From: Burkholderiales bacterium | GTDB taxonomy: Bacteria; Pseudomonadota; Gammaproteobacteria; Burkholderiales; Burkholderiaceae_D | Reading direction: 5' to 3' | Assembly (NCBI GenBank): GCA_003136595.1 | Contig: PLEY01000129.1 | Coordinates: forward strand, 1 to 32,872 | Length of the DNA stretch: 32,872 nucleotides | Part shown: piece by piece, positions 15,607-23,935 of the stretch | Numbering within the stretch: the stretch's first letter is position 1 | Layout: each line of letters starts with the position of its first letter | Notes under the pieces: generated by a model | What the model was told of the DNA's origin: nothing | What the model saw: only the letters and a program-made list of their open reading frames with translations | Databases searched by the model: none | Made by a program: the position numbers and the translations under genes

Positions 15607-15917
15607 GCCGGTCCCCGGCACAAGCGGCCTCGTGGGCGCTGCCGCGCCGTGGCAGGTCGGGAAGACGATCCGCCTTCACCCCGATTCGCCCACCCTTCAA
15701 GGAGGCTTAGCGTTCTCCAGGCATTTTTCTCGAGCTACCATGAACCGTGGAAGACCTCGCCAGGGCTAGCGTTCCGGCTTGTCTTGGCTCAACTGCGTAA
15801 CTGCGAATAAGCACCCGCGCAAGAGCCCCGGCGCTTGCACGGGAAAACCACAACTCCTCTCGGCGATCGGGTGACCGGTGGCGCTTTTTCCGAGAGGATT
15901 TGCTTCTGCATGTGGGC

Positions 15918-15960
15918 ATTTCGGGCGAACGTGCCCGGTGATTCCGGCGGAACGTGACCG
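15918..15960. mobile_element. Possible IS21-type terminal repeats (remnant)
   Basis: Two related 20-bp units stand 23 bp apart: ATTTCGGGCGAACGTGCCCG (15918-15937) and ATTCCGGCGGAACGTGACCG (15941-15960). Spaced repeats of the ATTCCG...GAACGTGACCG kind occur at the ends of some IS21-family elements. No transposase gene is nearby, so this would be debris. Confidence 0.35.
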
Positions 15961-15963
15961 ATC

Positions 15964-16007
15964 CCCTTGTCGCCGACAATTTCACGCCGGATTCGCTCGG
16001 ACAAGGG
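15964..16007. repeat. 8-bp inverted repeat with a 28-nt loop
   Basis: CCCTTGTC (15964-15971) and GACAAGGG (16000-16007) are perfect inverted copies right after the possible IS21 repeats. They may be part of the same remnant or an unrelated hairpin. Confidence 0.3.
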
Positions 16008-16142
16008 CGTCTGGCCCTATTTAGCGCGCCCGCCCGACCACTTTCCGAATTATTTGCGTGGTGCGTGTCCGGTACAGCAGGTCAGCCTCCATTCACTTTC
16101 CCGCTTTCCTTGCTCTCCCCAAAGGAGCCGGCCGTCGCCCCC

Positions 16143-16163
16143 TGTGGACAATTATGTTGATAA
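16143..16163. promoter_or_regulatory. Two DnaA-box-like 9-mers in an AT-rich stretch
   Basis: TGTGGACAA (16143-16151) and TGTTGATAA (16155-16163) each differ by one base from the DnaA box TGTGGATAA. They have the same orientation and a 12-bp centre spacing, within the AT-rich region about 120-140 bp before the mraZ promoter. Confidence 0.35.
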
Positions 16164-16278
16164 GACACTTTCAATATCCCTTCTAAGCCCCTCATTTATC
16201 ACAATATTGCAGTCGAGAAACTTTCTCAAGTAAGCATCCTAAGTCATTGTTCTGTCGCAAAAAAACCGAAATTTACAC

Positions 16279-16307
16279 TTGACCGGCAGTTTTTCCTCCC
16301 TTACAGT
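16279..16307 (+). promoter_or_regulatory. Main promoter of the division cluster
   Basis: TTGACC (16279-16284) and TACAGT (16302-16307), separated by 17 bp, form a sigma70-type promoter. It gives a start near 16314 and a leader of about 115 nt before mraZ. The MraZ boxes overlap its -10 element and the start point. Confidence 0.6.
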
Positions 16308-16340
16308 GGGGAAAAGTGTGAAGAAGTGGGTATTTGTGTC
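16306..16340 (+). promoter_or_regulatory. MraZ-binding boxes (10-bp-spaced GTGGG-type repeats)
   Basis: GTGGG (16306-16310), GTGTG (16316-16320), GTGGG (16326-16330) and GTGTC (16336-16340) recur every 10 bp. MraZ is known to bind TGGG-type repeats separated by five bases upstream of its own gene. The position over the promoter start fits repression. Confidence 0.72.
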
Positions 16341-16427
16341 AGGATTTTGGATCATTTCCGATCAACGAGGACTGGTGGTGCGACATGTGGGCTTGGCCTA
16401 GTCGTAGCAGCGCCATGAGGGGCACGG

Positions 16428-16856
16428 GTGTTTCAAGGACCGTCGCAATTGAGTCTGGACGCGAAAGGGCGCATGGCGATACCGGCCAGGCACCGCGACG
16501 CCCTGCTGCTCTCCTGCGAAGGGCGCCTGACGCTGACACGCCATCCGCACGGCTGTTTGCTCCTGTTTCCGAGACCCGCCTGGGAGGCGCATCGCGAGAA
16601 GATCGCCGCGTGGCCGATGTCGGCGCTCTCCTGGCAGCGGATTTTCCTGGGTAGCGCAATCGACGTCGAACTCGATGGTGCGGGTCGTGTCCTGATCGCG
16701 CCCGAACTGCGCCAGGCAGCAAGGCTTCAGAAGGATGTGATGTTGCTGGGCATGGGAAGCCATTTTGAGGTGTGGGACGCACAGACATTGGCCGAGGACG
16801 AGGCTCAGGCTCTCGAGAGCGGGATCCCCGATGTTCTATCGAATTACAGCTTCTGA
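16428..16856 (+). CDS. mraZ: Transcriptional regulator MraZ
   Basis: A 142-residue protein (about 152 in E. coli) with two SpoVT-AbrB-like half-domains. Each shows the conserved motif: [13 protein letters not shown] near residue 11 and [13 protein letters not shown] near residue 82. MraZ forms a ring-shaped oligomer that binds repeats upstream of its own gene and represses the division and cell-wall cluster. The GTG at 16428 is preceded by GAGGGG with 5 nt spacing, and the translation begins [15 protein letters not shown] as in the family. It is first gene of the cluster and 26 bp from rsmH. Confidence 0.96.
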   Translation: MFQGPSQLSLDAKGRMAIPARHRDALLLSCEGRLTLTRHPHGCLLLFPRPAWEAHREKIAAWPMSALSWQRIFLGSAIDVELDGAGRVLIAPELRQAARLQKDVMLLGMGSHFEVWDAQTLAEDEAQALESGIPDVLSNYSF

Positions 16857-16882
16857 AACACGCACAGGAAACGGAGCCGCCG

Positions 16883-17827
16883 GTGTCGCCGTTTGCGCAC
16901 CACACGGTCATGTTAAGGCAAGCCGTCGATGCGCTTGCGATTGATGGCGCTCGGGCCGCAGGGGTGTATGTGGACGGAACATTTGGTCGTGGCGGCCACA
17001 GCAGAGCGATTCTCCAACGCCTCGGCGGGCAGGGGCGGCTGATCGCCTTCGACAAAGATCCCGAGGCGGTCGCAGCCGGCCGCGGCATAGAGGATCCGCG
17101 TTTCGAGATGATCCACGCCAGTTTCACCGAGCTGAGACCGGCGCTCGCGGCACGGCAGATCAGAGAGATCGACGGCATTCTGCTCGACCTGGGCGTGTCC
17201 TCGCCCCAGATTGATGATGCCCGGCGCGGTTTCAGTTTCCGGCAGGACGGTCCGCTCGACATGCGGATGAACCCGCTGGCTGGCATGTCGGCGGCGCAGT
17301 GGCTTGACACCGCTTCGCAAGAAGAGCTGAGGGAGGTCATTCGCGACTATGGGGAAGAACGGTTTGCTCTTCAGATTGCAAAGGCGATTGTTGCTCGCCG
17401 CGCAGAACGACCAATTTCGACCACACGAGAGCTTGCCGCGCTCGTGGCTGGCGTCGTACGCACCCGCGAGAAGGGCCAAGACCCCGCAACGCGGACGTTT
17501 CAGGCTATACGGATTTACATCAATCAAGAGCTTGCGGAACTCGAGCAAGGGTTGAAGTCAGCCATGGATCTCCTCGGTGTCGGCGGCCGCCTCGTGGTGA
17601 TCAGTTTTCACTCACTGGAAGACCGCATCGTCAAGCGTTACTTGCAGCAGTTGGCGCGTCCGACTGAGCCGCCCGCACACCTTCCCATTCGCGCGCGCGA
17701 TCTTCCCAAACCGCAGATCCGGCTCGTCGCAAAGTCAAAGCCCGATGCCGCCGAAATCGCAAGCAACCCCCGCTCGCGCTCGGCGGTCATGCGTGTGGCC
17801 GAGCGGCTTTCAGGTGCACTGGCATGA
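16883..17827 (+). CDS. rsmH: 16S rRNA (cytosine1402-N4)-methyltransferase RsmH
   Basis: A 314-residue cytoplasmic enzyme (313 in E. coli, also called MraW) that methylates the N4 of C1402 in 16S rRNA, using S-adenosylmethionine. Visible family features are the start [15 protein letters not shown], the cofactor motif [45 protein letters not shown] and the C-terminal [15 protein letters not shown]. The GTG at 16883 with GGAG 6 nt upstream gives the normal length. A longer in-frame start at 16772 would lie inside mraZ in another frame. Its last codons overlap ftsL by an ATGA. Confidence 0.96.
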   Translation: MSPFAHHTVMLRQAVDALAIDGARAAGVYVDGTFGRGGHSRAILQRLGGQGRLIAFDKDPEAVAAGRGIEDPRFEMIHASFTELRPALAARQIREIDGILLDLGVSSPQIDDARRGFSFRQDGPLDMRMNPLAGMSAAQWLDTASQEELREVIRDYGEERFALQIAKAIVARRAERPISTTRELAALVAGVVRTREKGQDPATRTFQAIRIYINQELAELEQGLKSAMDLLGVGGRLVVISFHSLEDRIVKRYLQQLARPTEPPAHLPIRARDLPKPQIRLVAKSKPDAAEIASNPRSRSAVMRVAERLSGALA

Positions 17828-18132
17828 CCCGCGTCAATACGCTCCTCCTGGCCGTCCTCGTGGTCTGCGCGCTCCTGCTCGTCTCGACCCAGTATCAGGC
17901 CCGGCGCCTGCACGTCGACCTCGAGGCGGCTCAGGACACCACCCGCAAACTCGAGGTCGAGTGGTCCCAGCTCCAGCTCGACCAGGCGAGCCTGTCGAAG
18001 CATGCGCTGATCGACTCCGCGGCTCGGCGCGACCTCGACATGGTCCCTGCCAGTCCGGCGCGTACGGAGTACTTGACGTTCGGTGGCCATGGGCCTGACC
18101 ACCTGCCCGGCCCTGCCGGATCCTCACCATGA
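17824..18132 (+). CDS. ftsL: Cell division protein FtsL
   Basis: A 102-residue bitopic membrane protein. It has a short cytoplasmic N-terminus (MTRVN), one membrane helix (about 6-22) and a periplasmic coiled-coil region (about 28-60) with [22 protein letters not shown]. FtsL joins FtsB and FtsQ in the subcomplex that activates FtsW and FtsI at the septum. Primary sequence is poorly conserved in the family; the identification rests on size, topology and the position between rsmH and ftsI. Both ends overlap neighbours by ATGA, implying translational coupling. The tail is Pro/Gly-rich. Confidence 0.88.
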   Translation: MTRVNTLLLAVLVVCALLLVSTQYQARRLHVDLEAAQDTTRKLEVEWSQLQLDQASLSKHALIDSAARRDLDMVPASPARTEYLTFGGHGPDHLPGPAGSSP

Positions 18133-19862
18133 GGGGCATCCAGTTCCATGCCAGTCCGGTGCTGGCGATCAAACTCCCGGCCTGGCGTTCGCGCCTGGTG
18201 ATGCTGCTGCTCCTCGCTGGCTTTGTCGCCCTCCTCGCACGCGCACTCTTCCTCCAGGCGTTCTCGACCGATTTTCTGCAGAGTCAGGGCGAACTGCGCT
18301 ATGCGCGAACACTCGAGATGCCGGCGACGCGGGGCAAGATCATGGACCGCAACGGGGTTGTCCTCGCCTCATCCGTCCCAGCCTGGGCAATCTGGGCCAT
18401 CCCGGAGGATGTCGACGCCTCGGGCGATCAGCTCAATACGCTCGCCAGGCTTCTGGATGTCCCCGCCACAGAGATCAAGAAGAAGACCGCCGATGAGGAC
18501 CACAAGTTCGTCTATCTGAAGCGCCAGGTCAGCCCCGAGTTGGCCGATCAGGTCGAGCGCCTGAATCTCTCGGGCATCCACGAACGCAAGGAGTTCCATC
18601 GCTTCTACTCAGAGGGGGAGACGACGGCCCATCTTCTCGGATTCACCAACGTCGAGGATGTCGGCCAGGAGGGGCTCGAGCTGGCCTGGGAGAAGGAGCT
18701 CGCCGGCCAGAACGGCAGCCGTCGCGTCATCAAGGACCGGCTTGGGCGCGTCATCGAGGATGTCGCCAGCATCCGCGTCCCGCACGACGGCCAGGACTTG
18801 AGGCTATCCATTGATGGCCAGATCCAGTACCTGGCCTTCTCACAACTGAAGAGCGCAATCGAGGCGCACCACGCGCGGGCGGGCGCGATCGTGGTCCTCG
18901 ATGTACGCACCGGGGAGGTCCTCGCTCTTGCCAACTGGCCGACCTACAACCCCAACGACCGCAGCGATCTGACGGGCGCCCAGCTTCGTAACCGGGTGTT
19001 GACCGACACTTACGAGCCGGGCTCCACGCTCAAACCGTTCACGATCGCCCTGGCGCTGGACAAGGGCGTGGTCACGCCGCAGACCCTGGTGAACACCGCC
19101 CCGGGCAAGCTCACCATCGGCACCGCGACGATCAGCGACTCGCACGCGCATGGCACGATCAGCGTCGAGGACATCATCAAGGTCTCCTCGAACATCGGTA
19201 CCGCCAAAATCGCCTTGCGCATGGATCCCAAGGACATGTGGGAGATGTACACTTCGGTCGGCCTCGGACAGGTCCCGCACCTGGGGTTCCCGGGGGCGGT
19301 GGCCGGCCGGCTTCGGCCGTTCAAGAACTGGCGGCCCATCGAGCAGGCGACGATGTCCTACGGCTATGGGCTGTCGGTGTCGCTCATGCAGATGGCCCGT
19401 GCCTATACCATTTTTGCGCGCAACGGGGACATGGTCCCACCCACCTTGTTCAAGACTGATCAACCCGCCAGCTCCGTCCAGGTCGTCCCGCCTGGAATCG
19501 CGGCGGAGATGCGCCACATGCTCGAGCAGGCGGCAGGTCCCGGCGGCACGGCCCCGAAGGCCCAGGTGATGGGCTACCGGGTCGCAGGCAAGACCGGAAC
19601 AGCGCATAAGCTGGTCGATGGCGCCTATTCGGAGAACAAGTATGTTGGCTCTTTCGTCGGCTTCGCGCCGGTGTCGAACCCGCGCATCGTGGTGGCGGTG
19701 ATGATCGACGAGCCTACGGATGGCGTCTACTATGGTGGCGACGTGGCGGCCCCGGTCTTCTCCGCGGTGGTGGGGGGGGCGCTGCGTTCGCTGAACGTTG
19801 AGCCCGACTCACCGATCAAGTCGCTCATCATCCCCAATGATGCCCTGCCGGAGAGCCCGTGA
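18129..19862 (+). CDS. ftsI: Septal peptidoglycan transpeptidase FtsI (PBP3)
   Basis: A 577-residue class B penicillin-binding protein (588 in E. coli) that cross-links peptidoglycan at the division septum. A membrane helix (about 21-42) is followed by the pedestal domain with ATRGKIMDRNGVVLASS and then the transpeptidase domain. The catalytic motifs are all present: S299-T-L-K302 (EPGSTLKPF), S353-S-N355 and K488-T-G-T491. It works with FtsW as the paired polymerase. Start ATG overlaps the ftsL stop (ATGA) and its stop overlaps the murE GTG. Confidence 0.97.
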   Translation: MRGIQFHASPVLAIKLPAWRSRLVMLLLLAGFVALLARALFLQAFSTDFLQSQGELRYARTLEMPATRGKIMDRNGVVLASSVPAWAIWAIPEDVDASGDQLNTLARLLDVPATEIKKKTADEDHKFVYLKRQVSPELADQVERLNLSGIHERKEFHRFYSEGETTAHLLGFTNVEDVGQEGLELAWEKELAGQNGSRRVIKDRLGRVIEDVASIRVPHDGQDLRLSIDGQIQYLAFSQLKSAIEAHHARAGAIVVLDVRTGEVLALANWPTYNPNDRSDLTGAQLRNRVLTDTYEPGSTLKPFTIALALDKGVVTPQTLVNTAPGKLTIGTATISDSHAHGTISVEDIIKVSSNIGTAKIALRMDPKDMWEMYTSVGLGQVPHLGFPGAVAGRLRPFKNWRPIEQATMSYGYGLSVSLMQMARAYTIFARNGDMVPPTLFKTDQPASSVQVVPPGIAAEMRHMLEQAAGPGGTAPKAQVMGYRVAGKTGTAHKLVDGAYSENKYVGSFVGFAPVSNPRIVVAVMIDEPTDGVYYGGDVAAPVFSAVVGGALRSLNVEPDSPIKSLIIPNDALPESP

Positions 19863-21352
19863 TTGCCGAGGCCTTCGAGGCGACCGTGACCTGGCTTGGG
19901 GAGGTGGCCGGGGTCGCCGCGCACCTGACGACCGACTCGCGCTCGGTAGAGGCCGGGGATGTCTTCTGCGCGTATCCAGGGGCTACGAACGACGGTCGCG
20001 CCTTCATTGGTGATGCGATTGCGCGAGGTGCCTCGGCGGTCCTCTGGGACCCCGTCGGATCTTTCGCATGGGATCCCGCCTGGCCGGTGCCGCAGCGCGC
20101 CCAGGATGATCTGAAGCAGAGCTGCGGCCCGATCGCGGCCGCCTGGTATGGATACCCGTCCCAGCGCCTGTGGTCGGTCGGCGTCACCGGCACCAGCGGC
20201 AAATCGTCATCGACGCTTTGGATCGCGCAGGCTGCCCAGGCGCTTGGGCGGCGTCCCGCGGTGGTCGGCACGCTGGGCGCCGGGCCGCTCGGATCGCTCC
20301 AGGAGACCGGCCACACCACGCCCGATCCGGTGCGACTGCAGCGGCTCCTGTCGGGCTTCGTGAATGAGGGCATCGACTTTCTCGTCATGGAGGTGTCCTC
20401 AATCGGTCTCGTCGAGGGACGGGTCAACGGCATGCACTTCGACATGGCCTTGTTCTGCAACCTATCGCGTGACCACCTGGATTACCACGGCACGATGGCC
20501 GCGTACGAGGCGGCCAAGTCGCGCCTGTTCGCGTGGCCGGGCCTGCGCTACGCCATCATCAACCTCGACGATGTGGCCGGAGTGCGCATGGCCGAGATCG
20601 CACGCTCCCTGGGCGTGGAGGTCTACGGCTTTGGGCTCGTTCAGCATCGCGACAAGTTTCTCTGGGCCGACGGTTTGGCCTATGGCGCCAACGGCATGTC
20701 GTTCGACGTGCACGGCCCCTTCGGAGCGCGCCGCTTTGCGACCCCGCTCATCGGAACCTACAACGTCTACAATCTCCTGGGCGTGATGGCGGCCCTCATG
20801 GTGTGCGGCGCCGAGGTCGACGTGGCGCTGGGCGCGATGGACGGACTGACCCCCGCGCCCGGCCGGCTCGAGCGCGTGGGCGGTGTGGAGGGACCGATGG
20901 TCCTTGTCGACTATGCGCATAAGCCCGACGCGCTTGAGAAGGCCATTCTCGCCTGCCGGCCACTGGCCGAGGCACGAGGTGGTCGGCTCATCGTCGTGTT
21001 CGGTTGCGGCGGCGATCGCGATCCGGGCAAGCGTCCCGTGATGGGTGCGATCGCCTCGCGTCTGGCGGATCTCGTGATCGTCACGAGCGACAACCCGCGC
21101 TCCGAGGATCCGGGCGCGATTGCCCAGGCGATCCTGGGAGGGGCCCTGCAGGATCGGGCCCAGCCCCTCCTTGAACTCGACCGTGGCGCCGCGATCAGCC
21201 ACGCCATTGGTGCGGCGCAAACCGCTGATCTCGTGCTCATCGCCGGCAAAGGTCATGAGACCTATCAGGAGACCCGCGGTGAGAAGCGGCCGTTCTCGGA
21301 CCTTGAGGAAGCACGGCGCTCGCTCGCTGCATTCCATGGGGCGCGCGCATGA
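19859..21352 (+). CDS. murE: UDP-MurNAc-L-Ala-D-Glu:meso-DAP ligase MurE
   Basis: A 497-residue cytoplasmic ligase (495 in E. coli) that adds the third amino acid to the peptide stem. The ATP motif TGTSGKSSS (110-118), the carbamylated lysine site K220 (EAAKSRLF) and the specificity motif DNPR (411-414) are visible; DNPR marks meso-diaminopimelate-adding enzymes. GKGHE near 465 is also conserved. The start is GTG overlapping the ftsI stop. The N-terminal domain has the usual TTDSRSVEAGDVFCAYPG segment. Ends in an ATGA overlap with murF. Confidence 0.97.
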   Translation: MIAEAFEATVTWLGEVAGVAAHLTTDSRSVEAGDVFCAYPGATNDGRAFIGDAIARGASAVLWDPVGSFAWDPAWPVPQRAQDDLKQSCGPIAAAWYGYPSQRLWSVGVTGTSGKSSSTLWIAQAAQALGRRPAVVGTLGAGPLGSLQETGHTTPDPVRLQRLLSGFVNEGIDFLVMEVSSIGLVEGRVNGMHFDMALFCNLSRDHLDYHGTMAAYEAAKSRLFAWPGLRYAIINLDDVAGVRMAEIARSLGVEVYGFGLVQHRDKFLWADGLAYGANGMSFDVHGPFGARRFATPLIGTYNVYNLLGVMAALMVCGAEVDVALGAMDGLTPAPGRLERVGGVEGPMVLVDYAHKPDALEKAILACRPLAEARGGRLIVVFGCGGDRDPGKRPVMGAIASRLADLVIVTSDNPRSEDPGAIAQAILGGALQDRAQPLLELDRGAAISHAIGAAQTADLVLIAGKGHETYQETRGEKRPFSDLEEARRSLAAFHGARA

Positions 21353-22755
21353 TGACCCTGGGCGAGACCTGCGCACTCTTGACGGGCGCCACACTCCGCG
21401 GCGCGCCCGCGGTGCGCTACAGCGGCGTGTCGACCGACAGCCGCAGCGCGCAGCCAGGCGACCTGTTCGTCGCCTTAAGTGGCGAGCGCTTCGACGGCCA
21501 CACCTATGTCGCCGAGGCGATCGCACGCGGTGCGGTTGCGGTGCTCGCTGAGCGAGCGCTCGCGCTTGACGTGCCGGCCCTGGCCGTCACCGATACCCGC
21601 CGGGCTCTCGGTGAACTGGCGCGCGGCTGGCGCTGCCGCTTCGCACTGCCCCTCATCGCCGTCGTCGGCAGCAACGGCAAGACCACGACCAAGGAGATGC
21701 TGGCCGCGATCCTTGCGGCCCAGTTCGGCGAAGACCGGCGGCTTGCGACCCGCGGCAATCTCAACAACGACATCGGCCTGCCCTTGACGCTGCTTCGCCT
21801 ACGCTCCCACCACCAGGCCGCCGTCGTCGAACTGGGCATGAATCACCCGGACGAGACGCGCTGGCTGGCCTGGATCGCGGCCCCGACGGTGGTGCTGGTG
21901 ACCAATGCCCAAAGGGAGCACCAGGAGTTCATGCAGAGTGTGGACGCGGTGGCGGCCGAGCACGCGCTGGCGATCACATCCCTTCCTGCCGACGGCTGTG
22001 CCGTATTTCCCCGAAACGATGCGGGCGCTGCGACCTGGCGCCACGCCGCGGGCGCGCGCCGCTCGATCGATTTCGGTGTGGATGAAGAGGCCGCGGACGC
22101 CAGCGTCGTGAGTGCTGTTGCCCACCTGGATCTGTTCGACACGGTCGTGCATCTTGCCACCCCGCTTGGGTCCGTCACCGCGCGCCTTGCGACCGCAGGG
22201 CTGCACAACGCCTACAATGCGACCGCGGCCGCTGCGGCATCGATTGCAGCGGGCCTGCCGCTGGCCGCGATCCAAAGCGGTCTGGAACGCTTTGTGCCCG
22301 TCAGCGGTCGACTGCAGCCATGGCGGACTGCCGCGGGCGTACTCGTGATCGATGACACCTACAACGCCAATCCGGATTCGATGCGCGCCGCCATCGACGT
22401 GCTTGCCGCAAGCCCCGGCCCCACGTTGCTGGTGGTGGGTGATATGGGTGAGGTGGGCGCTCTGGCAGAGGACTTCCACGCGGAAATCGGCCACTTTGCG
22501 CGCGACCGGGGGATCGGCGAGATGCTCGCGGTCGGTCGGCAGATGCAGGCCGCAACCCGGGCCTTCGGTGCGGGCGCGCTGCACTTCGCGAGCATGGATG
22601 AGCTGATCGTGGCGTGCCGTGAGTGGCTCGCGCGCTTTGGGCAGGAGGGCGCGACCATCCTCGTGAAGGGGTCACGCTTCATGACCATGGAATTGGTAAT
22701 CCGGGCGCTGCAGGATGGCGACCGCAATGCGCCCCAGGCGGGCGGGAATCACTGA
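21349..22755 (+). CDS. murF: UDP-MurNAc-tripeptide:D-Ala-D-Ala ligase MurF
   Basis: A 468-residue cytoplasmic ligase (452 in E. coli) that attaches the D-Ala-D-Ala made by Ddl. Features are STDSRSAQPGDLFVALSGERFDGH at the N-terminus (about 28-51), the ATP site GSNGKTTTKEM (107-117), NLNNDIGLPLTLL, ELGMNHPDE and IDDTYNANPDSM near the C-terminal part. The first of two adjacent ATGs overlaps the murE stop; the second (21352) is equally possible. Its stop TGA abuts the ATG of mraY with no gap. Confidence 0.97.
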   Translation: MMTLGETCALLTGATLRGAPAVRYSGVSTDSRSAQPGDLFVALSGERFDGHTYVAEAIARGAVAVLAERALALDVPALAVTDTRRALGELARGWRCRFALPLIAVVGSNGKTTTKEMLAAILAAQFGEDRRLATRGNLNNDIGLPLTLLRLRSHHQAAVVELGMNHPDETRWLAWIAAPTVVLVTNAQREHQEFMQSVDAVAAEHALAITSLPADGCAVFPRNDAGAATWRHAAGARRSIDFGVDEEAADASVVSAVAHLDLFDTVVHLATPLGSVTARLATAGLHNAYNATAAAAASIAAGLPLAAIQSGLERFVPVSGRLQPWRTAAGVLVIDDTYNANPDSMRAAIDVLAASPGPTLLVVGDMGEVGALAEDFHAEIGHFARDRGIGEMLAVGRQMQAATRAFGAGALHFASMDELIVACREWLARFGQEGATILVKGSRFMTMELVIRALQDGDRNAPQAGGNH

Positions 22756-23925
22756 ATGCTACTTGCTCTGACCCATTGGCTCGCCCAGGACGTGCGTTTT
22801 TTCAATGTCTTCACCTACATCACGCTGCGTGCGGTGCTTGCGACCATGACAGGTCTTGCGATCGGCATGATTTTCGGGCCGGCGGTGATCCGGCGGCTGA
22901 CCGCGATGAAGATCGGTCAGGCCGTGCGCGACGATGGGCCACAGACCCACCTCATCAAGTCGGGAACGCCCACCATGGGAGGCGCGCTCATCCTTCTGTC
23001 GATCGGTGTGTCGACGCTCCTGTGGTCCGATCTGACGAATCGTTTCGTCTGGGTTGCCCTCGTCGTCACGCTGGGATTCGGGTGGATCGGCTGGGTCGAC
23101 GACTATCGCAAGGTGGTGTATCGAGATCCCAAGGGGATGTCCTCAAAGGAGAAATACTTCTGGCAGTCTGTGGTGGGGCTGGGCGCCGCGGTCTATCTCG
23201 CCTTTGCAGTCTCGGCCGCATCGAACAGTCAGGTGCTGGACCTGTTTCTCGCCTGGGTGCAAAGCGGCTTTAGCGCGAGCCTGCCGCCCAAGGCCGATCT
23301 GTTTGTGCCGTTCTTCAAGAACGTCGCCTATCCGCTCGGTGTGATCGGCTTCATCGTCCTCGCCTATCTCGTCATCGTCGGGACGAGCAACGCCGTCAAT
23401 TTCACGGACGGCCTGGACGGCCTTGCGATCCTGCCGACCGGGATGGTCGGCGCCGGGCTCGGGGTCTTCGCCTACGTCGTCGGCCGGGTCGACTATTCGA
23501 GTTACCTGCTGTTTCCCTACATACCGGGCGCTGCTGAGCTGATGGTGTTCTGCGGCGCGCTGTTTGGCTCGGGGCTCGCCTTTCTCTGGTTCAACGCCTA
23601 CCCGGCCCAGGTCTTCATGGGCGATGTCGGCGCGCTGGCACTCGGCGGCGCGCTCGGTACGGTCGCGGTCATCGTCAGGCAGGAGATCGTGCTATTCATC
23701 ATGGGTGGCCTGTTCGTCGCCGAGACGCTCTCGGTGATGGTTCAGGTGCTCTATTTCAAGTATTCACGCTGGAAGTACGGTGAGGGGCGCCGTATTTTCC
23801 TGATGGCGCCGCTGCATCATCATTTCGAAGAGTCGGGATGGAAGGAGTCGCAGGTCGTGGTGCGCTTTTGGATCATCAGCCTGATGCTGGTACTGCTGGG
23901 TCTGTCGACCCTGAAACTGCGTTAG
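22756..23925 (+). CDS. mraY: Phospho-MurNAc-pentapeptide transferase MraY
   Basis: A 389-residue integral membrane enzyme (360 in E. coli) that moves phospho-MurNAc-pentapeptide to undecaprenyl phosphate, making lipid I. About ten hydrophobic helices are visible. Catalytic and signature motifs are KSGTPTMGG (68-76), DDYRK (115-119), [10 protein letters not shown] (215-224), [12 protein letters not shown] (288-299) and PLHHHFE (352-358). The extra length lies mainly in a periplasmic loop near 155-190 ([17 protein letters not shown]). Starts immediately after the murF stop. Confidence 0.97.
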   Translation: MLLALTHWLAQDVRFFNVFTYITLRAVLATMTGLAIGMIFGPAVIRRLTAMKIGQAVRDDGPQTHLIKSGTPTMGGALILLSIGVSTLLWSDLTNRFVWVALVVTLGFGWIGWVDDYRKVVYRDPKGMSSKEKYFWQSVVGLGAAVYLAFAVSAASNSQVLDLFLAWVQSGFSASLPPKADLFVPFFKNVAYPLGVIGFIVLAYLVIVGTSNAVNFTDGLDGLAILPTGMVGAGLGVFAYVVGRVDYSSYLLFPYIPGAAELMVFCGALFGSGLAFLWFNAYPAQVFMGDVGALALGGALGTVAVIVRQEIVLFIMGGLFVAETLSVMVQVLYFKYSRWKYGEGRRIFLMAPLHHHFEESGWKESQVVVRFWIISLMLVLLGLSTLKLR

Positions 23926-23935
23926 GGGAGTGCTT

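Larger units (their letters stand above)
15171..16305. other. Gene-free interval upstream of the division cluster
   Basis: About 1.1 kb with no supportable gene on either strand. It contains a 9-bp tandem repeat (15562-15606), two IS21-end-like repeats (15918-15960), a long-loop dyad (15964-16007) and an AT-rich stretch from about 16140 that leads into the mraZ promoter. I found no RNase P, 6S or tRNA sequence. Many betaproteobacteria have rsmI and rnpB in this neighbourhood; neither is present here. Confidence 0.55.

Noticed and set aside
14948-15700. 250-residue minus-strand frame with Arg-Ser-Leu repeats
   Set aside because: The repeats come from the 9-bp tandem array and the rest is out of frame with the membrane fusion gene.
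15171-16305. Search for rnpB, rsmI or another RNA gene upstream of mraZ
   Set aside because: The conserved RNase P start (GAGGAAAGTCCGGGC type) is not found, nor any other RNA gene I can recognise.
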